NCBI GenBank assembly: GCA_011800805.1
Contig: MPNW01000469.1
Coordinates: 180,717 to 244,716 of the forward strand
Source: Hirudo medicinalis
Taxonomy: Eukaryota; Annelida; Clitellata; Hirudinida; Hirudinidae
DNA: 64,000 bases
Direction of reading: 5' to 3'
Shown: positions 63,101 to 64,000 of the stretch, piece after piece
Position numbering within the stretch: the stretch's first letter is position 1
How the letters are laid out: the number at the start of each line of letters is the position of its first letter
Notes under the pieces: generated by a model
The model's database searches: none
The model's input: the letters and a program-made list of their open reading frames with translations, nothing else
What the model was told of the DNA's origin: nothing
Made by a program: the position numbers and the translations under genes

Positions 63101-63638
63101 GACTGACTGACTTCCTTCTGAGCAATTTTTGTCCGGCAACTCGTGAATTTCTCTTCAAGTCTTTGAAAGACAATTTCATGCTTCTTGTCATCCATGTTAT
63201 GTATAGCATTGGCCGCCTCGCCAAAGCACGCAGAAGAACGGCCAAACGTCGATCATCGGAAAGCCGATTTCTGTCATGAAATATGTCTCTTCTGCGTCGT
63301 CTCCAGGCCTCTGCTGGGTTGGAAGAGTTTATGTCCAGCGCTGATGGCTGCCTAACGAGAATACATGTAGACTGCGCCATGTCGTGTTTGAAACCGAGTT
63401 TATTTACAAAAGCCGAACTCAGAACAAAGGAGAGCGGAAGTCCCGCCTAAGACTGCCGAATATCACAGACGACAGAATCCAACTTATATGACAAATAGTG
63501 CAAATTTTTTTATAATACCACCATCATTAAACAAGTTTTCGTTACCAATTACAGATGGAAGATTTATTTACGGAGTTAGAAAAAATGGAAGAGACAGAAA
63601 AATATTTAAACGAATATTTTGCCACATATTTATTGTAG
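60171..63638 (+). CDS. Unrecognised multi-exon gene, 3' part
   Basis: Four exons with good splice sites join in continuous phase: 60171-60256, 61524-61736, 61800-61868 and 63555-63638, ending TAG. They encode about 149 residues: TMLDKLGFDQETMVDVGK, then FVAAARQFYGNAVTDNDIYE leading to HLCGGAAASFIEP, a polar helical stretch with FRAVQ-like text (FREAVQAISYSNFFNE), and a C-terminal acidic helix MEDLFTELEKMEETEKYLNEYF. The phase fit over three introns makes a real gene likely. The last helix could be coiled coil. I do not recognise the family and no catalytic motif is visible. The first exon shown enters in phase 1, so the start is upstream. Intron 1 contains a dispersed repeat and intron 3 an LTR retrotransposon. 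Confidence 0.65.
61264..61480 (+). repeat. Dispersed repeat copy B (partner of 1-230)
   Basis: Same orientation as the copy at the left edge of the window; it lies in intron 1 of the unrecognised gene, ending 44 bp before the exon at 61524. It shares 'tccataaagacatt(a/g)ttgga', 'catgtgaacagct' and 'cttaaaata(a/t)tgttcta'. Confidence 0.55.
61940..63493 (-). mobile_element. Short LTR retrotransposon with gag remnant, in an intron
   Basis: Two direct repeats of 114 bp, 61940-62053 and 63380-63493, start TGTCGT and (one of them) end TGACA; each carries AATAAA on the minus strand. Read on the minus strand, the 5' LTR ends ...ACGACA and is followed at once by TGGCGCAGTC, a plausible primer-binding site. 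Just before the 3' LTR is a purine run GGGAGGGAGA (62054-62066). A gag-like frame starts at 63380 with MAQSTCILVRQPSALDINSS and NPAEAWRR, like Ty3/Gypsy Gag N-termini. A basic second frame runs 62810-62394. No protease, RT or integrase fits in 1.3 kb, so the copy is non-autonomous. Flanks AATAC/AATAG suggest a 5-bp duplication with one change. Confidence 0.8.
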
Positions 63639-63796
63639 GTGAAATAATTTTATGAGTTTATATTTGTTAAAGTCTTAATAAACAAATATTGCGCAGCGCA
63701 TAAAATAAATATGATGGAAACGGACATCCCCCAATCTAATTGATTATATTAGATATAATGCCACATTTTTGATGTGTCCATGAGGACTTGTAAATT

Positions 63797-64000
63797 GCCA
63801 CATGAATGGAAGACTGCCTCATAACTCCAATCCATAAAAAAGGCCCAACCAGATTACCCACCAATTATAGGCATATCTCTTTGACATGCACTTGTTGTCG
63901 TGTCATGGAAAGAATCGTAAACAAAAACATCTTGGCATTCCTGTCGAACAATGGTCTCATAAAGAAACAACAACATGGCTTTCTTGAATCCAAATCGACG
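63797..64000 (+). mobile_element. LINE reverse transcriptase fragment cut by window end
   Basis: An uninterrupted frame reads EDCLITPIHKKGPTRLPTNY, then RHISLTCTCCRVMERIVNKN, then ILAFLSNNGLIKKQQHGF. This is RT motifs 1-2 (TPIHKKG...NYRPISLT...K..ERI) to the QHGF motif of Jockey/CR1-like elements. No stop is seen up to base 64000, so this copy could be longer and less decayed than the others. Confidence 0.8.

Overview
This is nuclear DNA from an animal: AT-rich, split genes with GT-AG introns, animal gene families (Cdc42, TCF/LEF, GALNT, MFSD14, ADAL, PARP12/13) and a varied load of degraded retro- and DNA transposons. Genes are fairly dense and many introns are short (several of about 60-100 nt), as in a compact invertebrate genome. 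A tunicate or other invertebrate deuterostome is possible, but nothing here proves the phylum. All exon models were built by eye from reading frame, splice consensus, codon-phase continuity and remembered family motifs. No alignment or search was run.

Layout: 1-290 is a repeat that recurs near 61.3 kb. 1220-4258 (+) is a complete eight-exon PARP12/ZC3HAV1-like gene with CCCH fingers, WWE domains and a PARP catalytic domain. 5.0-9.0 kb is a transposon graveyard: piggyBac, an L2/CR1-type LINE, hAT pieces, a solo LTR with target-site duplication, and a tRNA-like hairpin. 9881-10687 (-) is an intronless HNMT-like methyltransferase. 11739-12382 is a DNA transposon with terminal inverted repeats. 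12730-18599 (+) is a second PARP12/13-like gene with the same exon plan but a degenerate catalytic site. 20263-21525 (-) is a complete Cdc42. 22477-about 24.7 kb (+) is a secreted, possibly membrane-anchored, trypsin-like protease. 25861-27885 (+) is an SLC46-like transporter, convergent with ADAL (28080-32592, -). 34216-38574 (-) is a GALNT7-like glycosyltransferase. 39.5-40.3 kb is an hAT transposase remnant. 41784-45431 (-) is an MFSD14-like transporter. 46395-46877 (+) is a small protein with a C-terminal membrane segment. 47-56 kb is mostly unassigned AT-rich DNA with microsatellites and one decayed ORF family (54.1-55.0 kb). 56684-57074 (-) is one exon of TCF/LEF with half of the HMG box. 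58.7 kb holds a small hAT-type MITE with a perfect 8-bp duplication. 60171-63638 (+) is the 3' part of an unrecognised gene whose last intron holds a short LTR retrotransposon. The window ends inside another LINE.

Most of these genes are unrelated housekeeping or signalling genes that happen to be neighbours. The one pair that reads as a system is the duplicated PARP12/13-like locus. One copy keeps an H-Y-hydrophobic triad, as in mono-ADP-ribosyltransferases. The other has Tyr in place of His and has lost the Tyr and the donor loop, as in the catalytically dead antiviral protein PARP13/ZAP. The RNA-binding finger array is kept in both. This resembles the vertebrate PARP12/PARP13 split, and it is the observation I would follow first.
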